Source of the DNA: Mesostigma viride
Lineage: Eukaryota > Streptophyta > Mesostigmatophyceae > Mesostigmatales > Mesostigmataceae
DNA length: 45,000 bases
Assembly: GCA_009746045.1 (NCBI GenBank)
Contig: RPFO01000590.1
Location: 1-45,000, forward strand
Direction: 5' to 3'
Shown in pieces: positions 20,301 through 32,400 of this stretch (its first letter is position 1; every line of letters starts with the position of its first letter). Both the position numbers and the translations under genes were made by a program. The notes below the pieces were generated by a model that worked only from the letters and a program-made list of their open reading frames with translations, ran no database searches and had not been told where the DNA came from.

Positions 20301-23300
20301 AGCTCCCGTGCGCGCTCCGCGTCGGCGGATGAGGCCATCGGGGCTTGCGGGATGACGGGGTCTTGTGCGCTGGTCACAAGCGGGGGATGTGTGCTGGACA
20401 CAGGCGTAGGCACGACATAGGGGGGGACGAGGACGGCGCCTTCATTGGGCTGCTGCTTGCTGGCGCGTGTGTCAGCATCGACGTCAGCGGGAACAGGTGG
20501 CACCTCCTCCTGTGTGACAGTCATCCTATTCGTCTCCACGCGCTCCATGGCCAACCGCCGGTGCACGGCCGCGGCGAGTACCCGCTCGGCCCTCAGCCTG
20601 CCCTTCTTGGAGGTGCTCATGCGGCGGGGAGTGCGGTGGCTGTACGACGCGGACACCTGAGAGTGCGATACTTGGGAGCACGAGAGCGACAAGCGCCGGT
20701 CCTCCCCTGCCTCTTGCCCTGGTGGGACACCTTGCAACCGCTCCTCGGCACCTTGACCAAGTGGAACCGTCACCTCCAGTGTGGCTGTCGGCTGCAGATG
20801 CTCTTGCGCAGCCTCATCGGTGGCCGCGGGCGCAAGAGCAACGTTGGAAAAATCCAACTTGAGGGGGTTATCCACCTGCCCCGCACCCGCCTCTGCTGCA
20901 TCCAGCTGACCAACGTCTGCCACCAACCCCACATCATTGGCGGCTGCCACCTCATCCATAGCCTCGCCCACCGCTGCCCCCTCTGCATGGATGCTGGCCA
21001 GGTATGCTTGCGCCTGCGCCGCCCTCTCCTTCCGCACGCGGCTCTTCTTCGATGAGCTCTCGCGGCGGGGCGTGCGCGCGCAGGCCCGGCTGGCGGTCAG
21101 CGGCTCGTCCACCGCGGCCAACATGCTGGCATCTGGCACCTCAGCCCACGCCATCTTGCCGCTCGACTTGGGCGTGGACACCTGGAACTCCTGCTCCCCC
21201 GGCCCATCTACAAAGGAGACTGCCGTGCCCTTTCTCGTGCTGGTTGCTGGCGTCCCCACGGGTGGGCCCACAGCCACTGCAATGGAGGGCGTGGCGGACT
21301 GAGCGGCGGTGCCAGCTGGCGTCCCCTCCTCTGCGATGGCGGGCAAGGGAGCCGCACGCAGCGCGACAGGGGATAAAAACAGGCACGTGGCTGCAGCCCC
21401 AGCCTGGGTGTCCCTGTCCCCGCCTGGGGAGGGTGCATCCACTGACGTGCACGGCATGGGCGAGTAGCACCCCAAGTCCACCGCCGCATCCGCGCCCTTG
21501 TCTTCGCTGGCGCCTGCTACCGCGCTGCTGTCCGCCGTGACACAGTCATCCGTAACCGTGGGAAGGCCAGCCGGCTCCTGCGGTGTGCTGGAGGGGATGG
21601 TACCGGAGGCCTTTGTGTCAGGCACCCCCTGGTCGGTTTCGCAGGTAAATCCCGAGTTGATGTTGGCGGCCTGTGCAGGCAGTTCCTCAGCCACCACATG
21701 CGGCAGCTCCTCAGCAGTGGAATCAGCAACCACGTGTGTCTGGGACAACATGTCCATGGGGGCAACCACGACCTGGTCCACACTGGGGAGCGTGCCATCC
21801 ACATCCAAGGCGGCAGCAGGCTCCAGCGCTGCAGCCTGCGGCATGGCCACACCTGTGACGGATGCAAGCGGCACGCTTGTTGCTGCCAGCTCGCTTGGTG
21901 CTACAAACGGTGCTTCTCTGCGCCCCTTACCCTCTGCATCTGCCACGCCCACCGCGCCGTCGGCCTCGCACGCGTCCTCCCCCAACATGGACATGCGGCG
22001 GCGCGCGATGGCCGACGCCAGGCTGCTCTGGAACGATGCCGCGGCCGAAGGCTCACCCGAGGGGGGAAACACTGCCCGGCCCCGCCGTTTGGAGGGGGTC
22101 TTCCTGGGTGTGACCCTGGAGGGTGTCTTGGCTCCACCCTCTGCCTTGACCCCCTCCTTGCGCGTCCGCAGCCTCTCCTTGAGCTCGTCCATGAAGCTGG
22201 CGCCCGAGGCTTTCTTTTGTGCGGGGGCGGCTGATGCCACCCTGGCAGATGCTCTGGTGGGCTTGGGGCCCGCTCCCTCGGCCACCGGTTCTTCCGCGGG
22301 CGCAGCCACCTCGGCAGCACCTGCCCTTGTGCGCAGCTGCCGTTGCTCTGCTGCCGCCCGCACTTGCTGCGATATGTCGGGATGCAACGCCGGTGGCACG
22401 CGCTTGGCTAAGGAAGCCTGCAGGGATGGCGGGGGTGGGGGTGGGGGAGGTGGAGCCTGCGGGATTTGGGGAGCCGCCGCCGGCGCGGTCCGCTCCGGTG
22501 CTGACTCGTCGCGAGCGGCCGTGTGTGCAGGTGCCTCGGCGGTTGGGTCGGCCGTCAGATCACCGATCAGTGCACGTGCGTGGCTGCTGATGGCGTGCCG
22601 GATGTCAGCCGGCAGCAGGCGCAGGCAGCTGCGTACGGGGGGGGCTGCACGGGGGCTGCTCAGGTTCTCCTCCCCCTCGCCGCCGCTGGCCTCCATCTTT
22701 GCGGCACCATCACCATCCATGGCGGCAGCTGTGGTACTGGCAGGTTTGCTGGTGACCACTTGGGTCTCCTCCGTCTGTGCGGCACTCTGGGACAGCTCCA
22801 CCCTCAGGGAGGAGGTCTGCGGCGGATGGGCCGCAGTCATATGGTTATCGAACGCATCTGCTGGAAAAGCCTCCTGTTGAATCGCAGCACAGAGAGTGAG
22901 CACGGAACGCAGGTTGGGACGCGGCTCTGTTAGACACTCAGAAGGCGGGCAAATTAACACGTTGATGAATTAACAGGCTGATCAAATGAACAGGGTTTTA
23001 GGCATGAACACGTTGATCAAAGTAACAGGCTTTTAGGCAGTCAACACCCTGCGCAGGACAACCAAAGCTAGCAGATTGTCGAGAGTAGTAAGACTAGCGC
23101 CACGGTCAGACAGCCCTCCTTTTGCAAGGCCTTGATCGACCTCTTTTTACTGGCCGCACATGCCTATGCTACAGCGACCACTTCATACAAACGTCAAGGG
23201 CCTACTGGGTTGCTGCTAGAAGCACGCCAAAAGCACGTACATGCCAGCCACACTCCCAAAATTATCTTCCCACATGCGCAACGGTACCTGCTCCGCCGCG

Positions 23301-26300
23301 AGGGTGCTGAGGGAGGCCATGCGCGGCAGCACATCCACCACATCCATTCGCGCGGTGTCCACTGAGAGGGTGGCCGTGGGCGCGTCGTGCTGGCCGTGGG
23401 GCGCTGCTGCTGCGTCCGCGCTGGCGTCTGGCACGCACTCCCCTGTAAGTGACTGGTTGCGGGCGCGCAGGGAGTACTGCGGGTGCGTGCACGTGGGGGT
23501 GGGCGTGTCCGAGCGGCAGGCACGGGATCCAGGTTAGGAGCTGTGTTAGCAGGGGAAGGGTTAGCAAGAAGCGGTAGCGGGGAGGGGGCAAAGGGGGGAC
23601 AATTATGCACGGGGGAACACGAGCACGAAACAGCGCAGGCAGCGATTGTGGTGTTGACGCCTGGGACGACCCTTGTCAGAGCTACCCTTGAACGGATTGG
23701 ATCAGGGCTGACAGCTTGTAAAAGACAAGTTGCGGATTACATCAGTGGCTGCTTCTGCTACCAGGCTGGCCATTCGTTTGCATCTGACGAGCGGCAGTAT
23801 CGAGCAAACAAACGCCAAACTGAAAACCAACCACCGCTGGCGCCATGTGAACCTAGATGGAAGGTTCATTAATGCTGCGCAACCCAACAGTTCTTTGCAC
23901 CCACAGAGAGAGGGAGAGGCAGAGGGAGAGAGAGAGGGACGGGGAGAGGGAGAGGGAGAGGGAGAGGGAGAGGGAGAGGGAGAGGGAGAGGGAGAGGGAG
24001 AGGGAGAGGGAGAGGGAGAGGGAGAGGGAGAGGGAGAGGGAGAGGGAGAGGGAGAGGGAGAGGGAGAGGGAGAGGGAGAGGGAGAGGGAGAGGGAGAGGG
24101 AGAGAGATGAATCCCCAGGGACGTACAGTAGAAAGCGACGTGGAGGCGCGCCGGCTGCGCCCGGCGGCGGCAGATGCCGCAAAGTGGACGGAGGGAGGGA
24201 TGACATCTGTCTTGTTCTCTCTGTCAAACGCCACGGCCGCCGCCGCTACTGAGGTGGCATCGGCGGGTGCTCCCAGGGACTGTCTAGATGATGAGCTGGC
24301 GTTGCGGGTCCTCAGTGCGCGGCTGATGGCCGGCAGCGGGCACGTCTGGTGGTTCTCCACCAGCGGGCGCAGCACGTCGGAGCCACCACGGATACGGCTC
24401 GAGCGGCGCAGGCTGTGGGACGTGTGGTCTGATGCATGACGGAGGGGAGGCATGATGGGGGCGTGGCATCATGGAGGTGAACAAACCTGTGTCAGCATGC
24501 ATAAAAGGCTCTGCATCGCCTAGCCTGTCGCTCAATTAAACGGTGTATGACTGGCGTTCCAGAAATAGAAAGGATTGCAATTAATGCAAGGATATTATAT
24601 TGTGCCATGCTGCACCCTTTAATTGATGTAATCGTGGCCGAATAGCATCTAAAATCACCCTTTCGGGATATGCCGGAGCTAGCGTGATGACAAGCTGTTG
24701 CATGTCAGGAGAGTGCTGCCCACAAACCCACTATATCAGCAACTCAGGTAGGAGCAAGGAACAGCGGGAGCAATCCATCATCCCGCAGGCTGTCGTGGTG
24801 CTGCCAGCAGTGAGCAGGATGGCATCATCACGCTAGATCACGTCCCCTTACTGACACCAAGCAGTTAGTTGTCCTCTTCCCCCCTCCAAAATATTGTCCA
24901 TCGCAACACCGCAGCACGGCTGCGTCTCAAGCCTCCGGTCAGCTCCTACTACCCTCGCCCCTCACCTGCGTCCTCCTTGGCCTTGGCCGCTGAAGGCTGC
25001 ACGTTCTCCGACCCGGCGGATGCGTGGCTCAGTGTGGCGGTGTGCGCACTGAGGTACTTGGCGTTGATCTGGCGCACGGCACGAGGAGGTGGGCCAGGAT
25101 GAGGACGTGAGGCGTGACAAGGTGTCATAATCCAAGCATCGCGGAGCTACAGGCGGGAGTGATATAAGCATATAGTAGACAATGATAACACGAATGAGAT
25201 ACATAACATGAATGGTATTAATATTATAATAACCCAGAAGCTGTCATATTTCCGATGTTTAACACCTTAACATGAATGGTATTAATATTATAGTAACCCA
25301 GAAGCTGTCATATTTCCGATGTTTAATACCTTAAATTTAACAGATATTAGAATGATCCCTCTCCATGCCACGGATGGCGTGCCGTGTGACGTATCAAGTA
25401 ACCAACTTCTTGCTAATTTCCTTGCCCATGCTCATGATAATGGCATTGTGTAGTCAGCTATGCTGTCATTCCATTATGATTACAGCTCCCAGCTTCAGCA
25501 CAAGTATATAAAGAGGGGCGTGGCATGCTGACCTAACTGCCATTATGCATAACATACCGCAAACTCACAGATTTATTTGTCTTTATGCATACGTCTTGCA
25601 ACTGGCCTACAGCTTTCTGCCCTGCAAGGATACATATACATGCTTATTGCTCCCCGCTGCTTGACAACCGGGTGGACGGACTCCCCAAGCATGGATGCTG
25701 GCATGGCAAGTTTTTCCTTCGATGTGAAACTACTTTGCATCCACCCACAGTTAGCCTGTGCAAGCAAGTCCCTTTTAGAGCGTCTCTGGATGATGAATGT
25801 ATGCTTGCATGTTCGAGGAAATCAAACTGCACGACAGACACAATCATTTGCTTGCGACGCAAGTCTCCCGTGCCGTACCTCAATGGTGGCATCGATTTGG
25901 CTTTCATAGCGAAAGATGCTGCCGCAGATGTCGATCACGTCGCAATCTTTGAGCTGGACTGGGTTGGTCACCGGTTTCCCGCAAACCAGCACCGGGTTTA
26001 CGCTACTGAGGTTGTGGAGGAACACCTGGATGGACAAGCAAGGAGACCGGACCGAAGGGAAAAAGACAGAAATAAGCACGGAGGCATGCCGACTCATGGA
26101 AGATAGGCAGAAGAAGAAACCCAGCACCCTAACAGAAGAAGGTTTTTTTTTTCACATAACGGGTGGAAAGGTAGGCAGAAGCAGGCGTTAGGATTGCCCT
26201 TACCGATCCGCTGTCGTCAATGGCGAGCTTGCAATGAAGACGGGAGACAATCGGCTTGTTGATACGGACGTCTCTACTTGCGTCCCTGTCGGTAACGTCC

Positions 26301-26773
26301 AAGGCAAGAGTGAATAGATGTAACGTCCGGCGATATCAGCGTGGCGGGAATGCCGGTTTGCGTTGCGGCGCATGGAGAGTGGACACACGGTGCAAAGCAG
26401 GACGAGCATTATGCCCGCAGGCTCCCTAGATACAAGACGTTAAAATGTACGTAAAGATGAAGGTCTTGAAGTCAGTCAAAGGTGCCTTCATATATTGTGA
26501 CAGCATAGGCAGGCAGGCTGTCGACGGCGGCAAGAATAATAGCTGTTGCTGAGATTATATTCGCAACTTTGCTTACGTGACCTGACTAGCGACAATATTT
26601 ACCCAAATCCGAATGAAAAATTGGTTTGCTCGTTATCTAACTCATGATAGATTGTCAACATGATGTTTATGTTGTTACCTTCCAAAGGTGAGTGCGTTTC
26701 CGTCCAAGTTGTCGAGCTCCAGGGCGTGACTATCCCTTCCGTCTCTCTGGATAACAATGCGTCCAAACGTCAT
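17379..26773 (-). CDS. Ki-67-like FHA domain and PHD finger protein, ten exons, about 1,766 residues
   Basis: Exons (5' to 3'): 26773-26679, 26285-26204, 26025-25879, 25146-24966, 24428-24127, 23476-23288, 22873-19816, 19335-18514, 18043-17907 and 17666-17379. All introns are GT-AG and every junction keeps phase. Exons 1-3 (residues 1-108) form an FHA phosphopeptide-binding domain: [44 protein letters not shown] and [13 protein letters not shown]. Wording and order are closest to the Ki-67 FHA. The middle is disordered, with a poly-Pro run and a twice-used basic motif ([38 protein letters not shown]). A coiled coil covers about 1183-1295. A PHD finger covers 1541-1588 ([26 protein letters not shown]), a fold that usually reads histone tails. 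The C-terminus is basic and ends RRSLRSRKA, recalling the Leu-Arg DNA-binding tail of Ki-67. A chromosome or chromatin role is inferred. Orthology with Ki-67 is unproven, since PHD is not part of animal Ki-67. Confidence 0.8.
19744..19769. repeat. C-run/A-run in intron 7
   Basis: About sixteen C followed by about nine A within the intron between the long exon 7 and the PHD exon. On the coding (minus) strand it is T-run then G-run. Length calls here are error-prone. Confidence 0.8.
23906..24107. repeat. (GGGAGA)n purine tract in intron 5
   Basis: A core of about 28 perfect GGGAGA units (from about 23940) with irregular GAGAGG flanks. On the coding strand it is a TCTCCC pyrimidine tract beginning about 20 bp after the exon 5 donor. 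Homopurine-homopyrimidine mirror DNA can form triplexes. Confidence 0.9.
25205..25332. repeat. 64-bp tandem duplication in intron 3
   Basis: Two adjacent 64-bp copies (25205-25268 and 25269-25332) start aacatgaatggtattaatat and differ at about two positions. They lie in the AT-rich intron between the FHA exons and exon 4. Confidence 0.9.
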
Positions 26774-29494
26774 GGTTGAAACTAGTTCACCGAGTTGGTG
26801 ATACCCTTTTAGATTATTTTAACAGGAAAAGCATTGGCTACGCTTTCAGATACATAATTACGACAACCCAAGGAATGCCGCTACGTATCGTTTGGCTCTC
26901 GCCTGGAAATTTCCATCGACATCGCTGTCCTGTTGTATTTTGTGGACGTGCGAAATGCAACGGTCAACGTTTGTGTGCAACGGCTCTCCCAACGAGTGGC
27001 GCGGGGCGCCGCGCCCACGACCCCATAAGTACAGTGTACTGTAGCCAGTGCCCAGTAGCCACTAGCCAGTACATGTAAGCGCCATGAAACCAGTCGCGGT
27101 CACTCTACAGTAATACATAAGTTTTCAGGCACACCCTGGTGCTAATAAACCAGTAAACCTACTGTACCTTGCTGTTGTTGTTGTTGTTGCCCACGCCGCA
27201 CATGGGCAGCAGAGATTTGGAAACGGCCGAGGGCCAAGACACTGAACAGCATGCCATCACAAACGTACAAGAAACAAAGATACTCAGCGGGGACATGACG
27301 GTTGCATCATCGGATACACCCGCGTTGGTACAAACCTACCTTAGTTCACTTCTAGTTATTTAGTTGGATCCCACTCCGCACACCGAACCTAGTATACACG
27401 AACCTAGTATAACATCAACAACTGCTGCCCATCAGCCCATTTGCGGCGTGGGATTCAACTAACTTAACTAACCTAGTATACTCACACTTCCTTACAGTGC
27501 CTCATGTTTCAAGGACAGTGATGAATCTCGCGATCGTGCATTCGCACGTGAATAATTTATAGCTCGGAGTAGTCGGTGCGGGAGTTTTTAGGCACATATA
27601 CGACGACCAGATAATCCGCCTTTAACTGAAAAGCTGAGAAGCTCCAAAAGATTTTTAAAGGGGAAATGATTACAATGAAGAGAACCTGGGCATTGTTTGC
27701 TGTCAGTTCCATTGCATTGCCATGAATCTGGTAATTACAGGTTCAATGGCATGCATCTATGAACGTGGGCTTGCCACTTTCTGCTTTCAATCTGCCATGG
27801 GTGTTATCCTGGCAGGTCAACCATGATGGCCGGCGTAAATTACCTTGAGCTTGAACAATAGCTAAGGTTTATGAACAGTTCTCCATCCGTTTTGGTAAAC
27901 GTTCGAGTGATATTGTCCCCAGCCGGTTGGGAATGCTCCGTGAGCTGGGGGTCATTGTCTTTTCGCCATGTAAGTGCAGTCTTCTTGCGAATTTCCAGGA
28001 TAATTTCAATCTCGATTGAAGGAATTCCAAGTATCTCTATCTTATTTGTCGTGTCCTTCAGCCATGTTACGTAAGCACTTCTTCATTCTTGATCCACAGT
28101 ATTTCAGGTCGGCCTAGTTTAGCGTCCTAACCAAAGGGGTAGGTAAGCTTACTGCATAATGCTGGGAAACAAACAAGATAGCAAAAGCTCCAATTCTCGC
28201 GTTATAGTTAAAATTTTGCAAGCTAGACTGCCTGGTCGTGTGAATGAGCGCTTCTGGCATCGTATTAACTAGCAGTGCTCCTAGAGTCAATTGGGTGAGG
28301 GGCATGGCTTTTCAGACTACTGGTGCTGTCCAATGCAAACCCTTCCCACCGTTTTGGTGCGGGAGCTGACTTTTTACCTTTGTTCCGATGGATGGGTGAC
28401 TCCAGCTTTCTTCAGCCCCTAACTGGTGGGCTAGCAACGGCCACCCAGGGTAGCATATGGGTTGCCAGTACTCACGCAGCTCTCTATTGCCATGGAACGC
28501 ACCTGTTTGTGCCGCCTGGGTGCCTGCAGGAAAGGCCTTTCTGCTGCAGGCTAGCCGAAGCACACCATGCAGCAGCCAAAGTGAGTGGCCCTCATGCAAG
28601 TGTAGGCTCGAGTTGCCGCACGAATGCCCACATCAACGCCTTCTAATCAAATACTCGTAAAAGCCGTTTGTTCTAGGTGTGAACGTGTCCAGATACCGCC
28701 AGTATGGACGCCAGCACCAGCACCAGCACCAGCACGACCAACACCGACACCAACATCAGTCATCTGCACTTGCCCCAACCTTAGTCAAGCCCTATTCGTA
28801 CCTCTGTGCCTCGCCACATGCCCAGACACGGTGGACACCCGCATTGTTCCTGGCCATGGTTCCTGGCAACGTTTCTCGGCCAACATCGCGGCTGCCGCTG
28901 CTGGCACTTGCCACGGGGCCCGCCAGGGTTTCCCTGCCGGGTGCAGGCCAGGCACATTGTGTGTCAGCCGTGGATGTCTGGTGGTTTTGCCCGTCTAGTG
29001 GTCTCGCCGAGGTTGCCCATGGGTGTTTGCTAGCGTCTTATCGGCGTGCCGTTGGCCCCTTCATCCGGGGACAGAGTGATTGGCTGTCTCCTGCCCCACT
29101 CTGCTGCCATCCTTAAATCCTCAAAAGGATTCCCCGAGGACCCAGTCTACCAGCCATGCTGCTTCGCATGCAAGCCGGTCAGCATCGCCTGCTTGTCCAC
29201 ACTCACCAAACACTCCCTTGCTTCGCCCAGACACACGTGCAACCTTTTGAGTGTGGTGGCCCCCTTGCGCTTTTTTTCCCCTTTGTCTGTCCATCCATTC
29301 CTGCCTTGTGTGCACCAAGCTCATCGGCTGCACGCCAACACGTGCGGGCATGCCCTTGCACCCCCATCCGCAACCTTGCTGCTGGCCCCCCCCACGTTGA
29401 AGCATGCCCTTGCATACCCCCAACCCCAACTCCTGACCCCCTGTCACCCCCTCCCTCTATTCCCCTCTTCCCCCCCATTCTGGCCCCCCCTTAG
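26774..29494. other. divergent intergenic region between the FHA-PHD and Sfi1-like genes
   Basis: It separates the minus-strand start at 26773 from the first well-supported plus-strand exon. It should hold both promoters and probably 5' exons of the plus-strand gene. One candidate lies near 28677-28760, where CACCAG repeats would give a His/Gln- or Pro/Ala-rich segment; I cannot fix its frame. A minus-strand open frame at 27840-28078 is listed separately. Confidence 0.4.
27840..28078 (-). other. unexplained open segment, weakly Ig-like
   Basis: One minus-strand frame stays open for about 80 codons, reading AYVTWLKDTTNKIEILGIP, then KKTALTWRKDNDPQLTEHSQ and TRTFTKTDGELFI. The two W-x-KD segments resemble the C strand of immunoglobulin-like beta sandwiches. 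A stop lies just upstream and there is no good start codon, so it would have to be an exon. Its AT-richer codon use differs from the two flanking genes. Confidence 0.25.
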
Positions 29495-32400
29495 GAACCG
29501 CCATGTGCCCCCCGTGCGCACCTCGGGGGTGGAGGACGTGCTCTTCTCACGCCATGTCAACACCCTGGCAGGGTTGGCCAACAACGGCACCAGCAAGGGC
29601 CGTGGCGGCGGCAACAAGCCGCTGCAACTACCCGAGCGGTCCCAGTCGGCCGAGCCGCTGCACCCTGGCAGCTACCCGTACCGTGAATCGCGCTCTTCTG
29701 CTGGCGCCGGCGTGCGGTTGCCCAGCATTGACGCCCCGCTCTCCCCCACGGTGTCATCAGCCAGTTTCAGCGGGGCGTCCCCTGTCGGCCGCAACCGTTC
29801 GGCCATGGGGTTTGCGCCCGTGGACGCGTACGCGGGGGATGCCAGCAACAGCTTTGTGGGTGACCGCAGAGTGGCAGACAGTTCTTTGGGGGGGAAGCAG
29901 CCTGGTTTGGGAGGTTGTCCGTTGACACTGTGTGGGTGGGGAGGTGTGAGGACCAGAGGCGGGTTTTATCTGCGAGGGCTGAGAGGTCACCGCCGGTTTT
30001 ACGGCGTACCCACGAGGGTGCAGTGCTCAGGGGATGCGTGTCGTGTGGGTGTGCAGGGGCATGGTGGGCAAGGGGAAGGAGTTGCAGGAATACTGGCGCT
30101 GGTGTGGAGGGCAACCGCTAGCAGTACGGGGCAGAAGCTGAGAACTCGGGAATAGAAGTCTTACAGTCAACGTGGGAATACAACTTGGGGAATCGAATGC
30201 CATTTGGCCACTCCAATCATTGATGAGCCTGAGACCAACCCCGCACGCACCCCCTGTGGGTGTCTGCGCACGTCCCCACGCATCGGGATACAAGACGGGC
30301 ATGCTGCTTGTCTCATGTACACAACACGTGACTCATGCACTGCGGCACCCTTGGTCCCCCCACCCCGCATATGCCCCCCCCCACACACACCCAAAACCCA
30401 CCACATCATCCCCAGGACGTGGGCGCAGCCGGCAGCCCTCACACACTTGGGTTTGCGCCCAACACGGCCGCGTCCTACTTTGCGGGCGGCAACCGCCGCA
30501 TCTCCGACCAATCACTGGCCGTGCTGCAGCGGCTGCAGCGAAGCAGCGACGTGGCGGGCACCAGCAGTGGCATGAGCAGCAGCATGAGCAGCAGTTACGG
30601 CACCATCAACGGGTATGCCAACGGGGCAGACGCCCGCTGGGGCACCGCTAACGGTTTTGCCTCAGGGGGTTATGGCTCGCCCACGCCCACGATGCAAGGG
30701 GGGGCCAGTTTGGGCCGTGACGGTGCCTCCTACGCGGCAGTAGTGGCGGCGCCTCCGCTGTCACCACAGCACCTGGGAAATGCCGGCAATCGCTCGCTGG
30801 GCCTTGGGCTGGGGGCGGATGCCCCCTGGCAGGGGGCGCTGAGTCCGCCCCGGGGGGATGGGGGGCCCCTGAGCGGGGGCGGTCCGCCGTATTCCGCGAG
30901 TGGCATGGCGTCCACCATGGGCATGGGGTTCAGTGCGAGCCTGGGCAAGCCCATGACCATGGGCGGCAGTATTGGCATGGGGGGTACTACTGGGATAGGC
31001 ACCAGCGCGGGTGGGGCGATGGACCTGGGTGCAAGCATGGGGTCGGAGCAGCTGATGGCCGCCTCGCTGGCGCGGCTGGACCCGGTCAAGCAGGCCCGTC
31101 TGGAGATCAGCATGCGCGAGGGCTTCCGCAGCGTGCACAAGATGCTCAAGAACGTGGGCGCGATGCTGGGCGATGACGTGGAGGATGCGCGGGCGGTGGC
31201 CGCGACCAGGATACAGGTGGGCGGGCGGGGGGGCGGAGGGGGCGACATGCAGGATGCAGGTGGGGACAAGGGGGCGTGTGTGCCGACAAGGATAAAACAT
31301 ATATTTGCATATTGAGGCGGGGAGGAAGGGGGGCATCATGGCTATCGCGGAAAGTGCAGGTGGGGGGGGGGGGGCAAGGGGTGGAGGAGAGCACGCATGG
31401 CTCCCGTTAGGGATCAGGGGCGCGCACCCCTACAGAAAGGTGTGATGGTAGTGCCTGCGATGTAATCAGTGTGAGGGTAGTTGCTTGCTGAGCTTCAGAC
31501 AATGCCAGGGGAGAAGGTGTGCAGCATACAGTCGGGCGGGTGATAGCTATACCTGTATGCGAAGGCTGGCCTGTGCTGGCGGCATGTCTCCCATCGCGAC
31601 CGTCGCGATGGGAGACATGGGAGCTGTCCAGGCAGTGACGAGAGGGTGGCTGACCGCTTGGTGTGGAGGGTGTTTGAGTGTAGCAGAGGGTGGACAGTGC
31701 AGAGCCCTCAGGCTGTAAGCATCTGGCGGGTTGAGATGGCCAGAGCCCATTGCATGATTGGGGGGCCGTACTCTGCATGCTGGTTGTCTCTTTCCATCCT
31801 TTCCCCTGGGCCCCTTCCCCTCCCTTATTCACCTCGCCATGATGACCGCCACCTTAACCGTCATCGCTGATGCCATCATGGTCCCTGGCATTGCCCCGTC
31901 TGCCTGTGGGTGCTCATACCCCTGCCTTTGCCCCTCTTCTCTCGCCCCTGGCCCAGGCCATTGTGCGCGGGTGGATGGTGCGCGCGCGGTACAAGAAGGC
32001 GCTTTGGGCCATGAAGGCGTGGCGGCGGCGAGAATTCGGTCCCGTGCGCGCGCTGCTGCTGGGCTGGGTGCGGCGGCGCGATGACCTGGTGCTCCACATG
32101 CAGGCCATGCAGGTGGGCGCGCCGCCATGCGTGTCTATATATAGGCCATGCAGGGCAGCCATCAACACGTTTGTGTCAACAAGCGCCCGTGCAGGTGAGC
32201 GTGTGCGTGTCAACACGTGCAGCAGCAGCACAGGGTCGTGTCGCCGCTCGAGGCTGTACATAGTGACTATATGTAGTGGTCCGTGATTAATATCCATGAA
32301 TATATAGTGACTAAATATACATGGCAGGCAAGTACAGCTGCAGGAGCATGCCCCCCTGCGTGTCTCGATACGGGGCATGGGTGGCAAGGTGCAGGGGGAG

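Noticed and set aside
21180-21260. A PP1-docking RVxF motif (TAVSFVDG) like that of Ki-67 and RepoMan
   Set aside because: No basic residue stands directly before the Val-Ser-Phe; too weak to call.
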